Both the position numbers and the translations under genes were made by a program. Below, one piece after another: positions 5,833 through 6,192 of a stretch of 6,192 bases of DNA. A model generated the notes under the pieces. It saw nothing but the letters and a program-made list of their open reading frames with translations, did no database searches and was not told the origin of the DNA. The DNA comes from Peptococcaceae bacterium UBA4997 (lineage in GTDB: Bacteria; Bacillota; Dehalobacteriia; UBA4068; UBA4997): NCBI GenBank assembly GCA_002398485.1, contig DGYV01000044.1, positions 16,060-22,251 of the forward strand, given 5' to 3'. Numbering within the stretch: position 1 is the stretch's first letter; each line of letters begins with the position of its first letter.

Positions 5833-6192
5833 TATATTTTTACCCCTTTCTCTTTTGCGTTAAATTTTTTATAATAATAAACTGCCGTATCACCATAAAA
5901 AGAAGTTTTTTTCAGTTCCCAATTTTCAGTTTGGAATAACTCGGGCTGTTTTTTTTCAGTTTCCAAAACTACCACCGCATCCTGCTTAAGTATACCTTCC
6001 TGTAATAAAGCATTTTCTATTTTAGCTATTTCACCACGGTTATACGGAGGATCCAAAAACACCAAATCAAATTCCGCTTTAGTTAAACCGGGCAATATTT
6101 TAACAACATCACCACCGTAAACCTTGGTATTTTCGCTAAAATTTGTTTTCAGTAAATTTTTTTTTATGATATTTAGGGCTTCCCTTTCCCTT
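5832..6192 (-). CDS. rsmD: 16S rRNA (guanine-N2)-methyltransferase RsmD, C-terminal part (runs off the right edge)
   Basis: S-adenosylmethionine-dependent enzyme that methylates G966 (E. coli numbering) of 16S rRNA during 30S assembly. The open frame continues past the edge, and 119 residues plus the stop are visible of a family length near 185. The fragment opens with REREALNIIKKNL, then VYGGDVVKIL, then the catalytic motif DLVFLDPPY with D47-P48-P49-Y50 of the fragment, and ends with a VVLETEKK strand and a KKTSFYGDTAVYYYKK hairpin typical of the RsmD C-terminus. A TTG at 6095 could be mistaken for a start, but the family similarity clearly extends upstream to the edge. The AdoMet-binding N-terminal motif is outside the window. 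The stop codon overlaps the start of the coiled-coil gene. A run of nine A residues lies near 6159-6167 in the coding strand without breaking the frame. Confidence 0.92.
   Translation of the reverse strand, partial: REREALNIIKKNLLKTNFSENTKVYGGDVVKILPGLTKAEFDLVFLDPPYNRGEIAKIENALLQEGILKQDAVVVLETEKKQPELFQTENWELKKTSFYGDTAVYYYKKFNAKEKGVKI

Noticed and set aside
5832..6095. A short 87-residue methyltransferase-like gene starting at TTG 6095
   Set aside because: The frame is open to the window edge and the upstream residues match RsmD, so this is the tail of a longer gene.

Overview
The window is a compact chromosomal housekeeping block from a low-to-moderate GC Gram-positive-type bacterium. Bacillota is the best guess, on the clostridial or Negativicutes side. 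The evidence is the Shine-Dalgarno-rich gene starts, the gene set itself (rsmD, a coiled-coil protein, ylbJ, ackA, yceD, rpmF, plsX, acpP, rnc), which is a familiar neighbourhood in that phylum, and a YlbJ homologue, a family best known from spore formers. I see no sign of a mobile element, prophage, CRISPR array, rRNA or tRNA.

Layout, read along the minus strand from the right edge. (1) The C-terminal part of rsmD (16S rRNA guanine methyltransferase) overlaps by one base a coiled-coil protein of unknown function. (2) ylbJ, a polytopic membrane protein, is the only plus-strand gene; it ends in an 8-base tail-to-tail overlap with the coiled-coil gene. (3) A 214-bp divergent spacer separates ylbJ from ackA (acetate kinase). 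It carries three tandem 11-bp repeats just before the ylbJ ribosome binding site. (4) A textbook sigma-A promoter (TTGACA-17-TATAAT) drives yceD-rpmF, whose stop and start codons abut; this pair ends at a clear intrinsic terminator. (5) A 214-bp AT-rich spacer with one good and one weaker candidate promoter and a 17-bp imperfect palindrome leads into plsX-acpP-rnc, a tightly packed operon. rnc runs off the left edge.

Functionally the block joins ribosome production (RsmD, L32, the 23S-related YceD protein, RNase III), phospholipid and fatty-acid synthesis (PlsX, ACP) and acetate/ATP metabolism (AckA). This suggests growth-rate-linked genes. The terminator and separate promoter between rpmF and plsX show that the ribosomal and lipid parts are separate transcription units here.

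I find no evidence of a wholly new system. The items most worth a second look are regulatory: the 11-bp repeats before ylbJ, the palindrome inside the perfect yceD promoter, and the palindrome upstream of plsX where some relatives carry a fapR gene. Two gene-organisation points are also worth noting: the overlapped coiled-coil gene with no coaD beside rsmD, and the antisense overlap with ylbJ.
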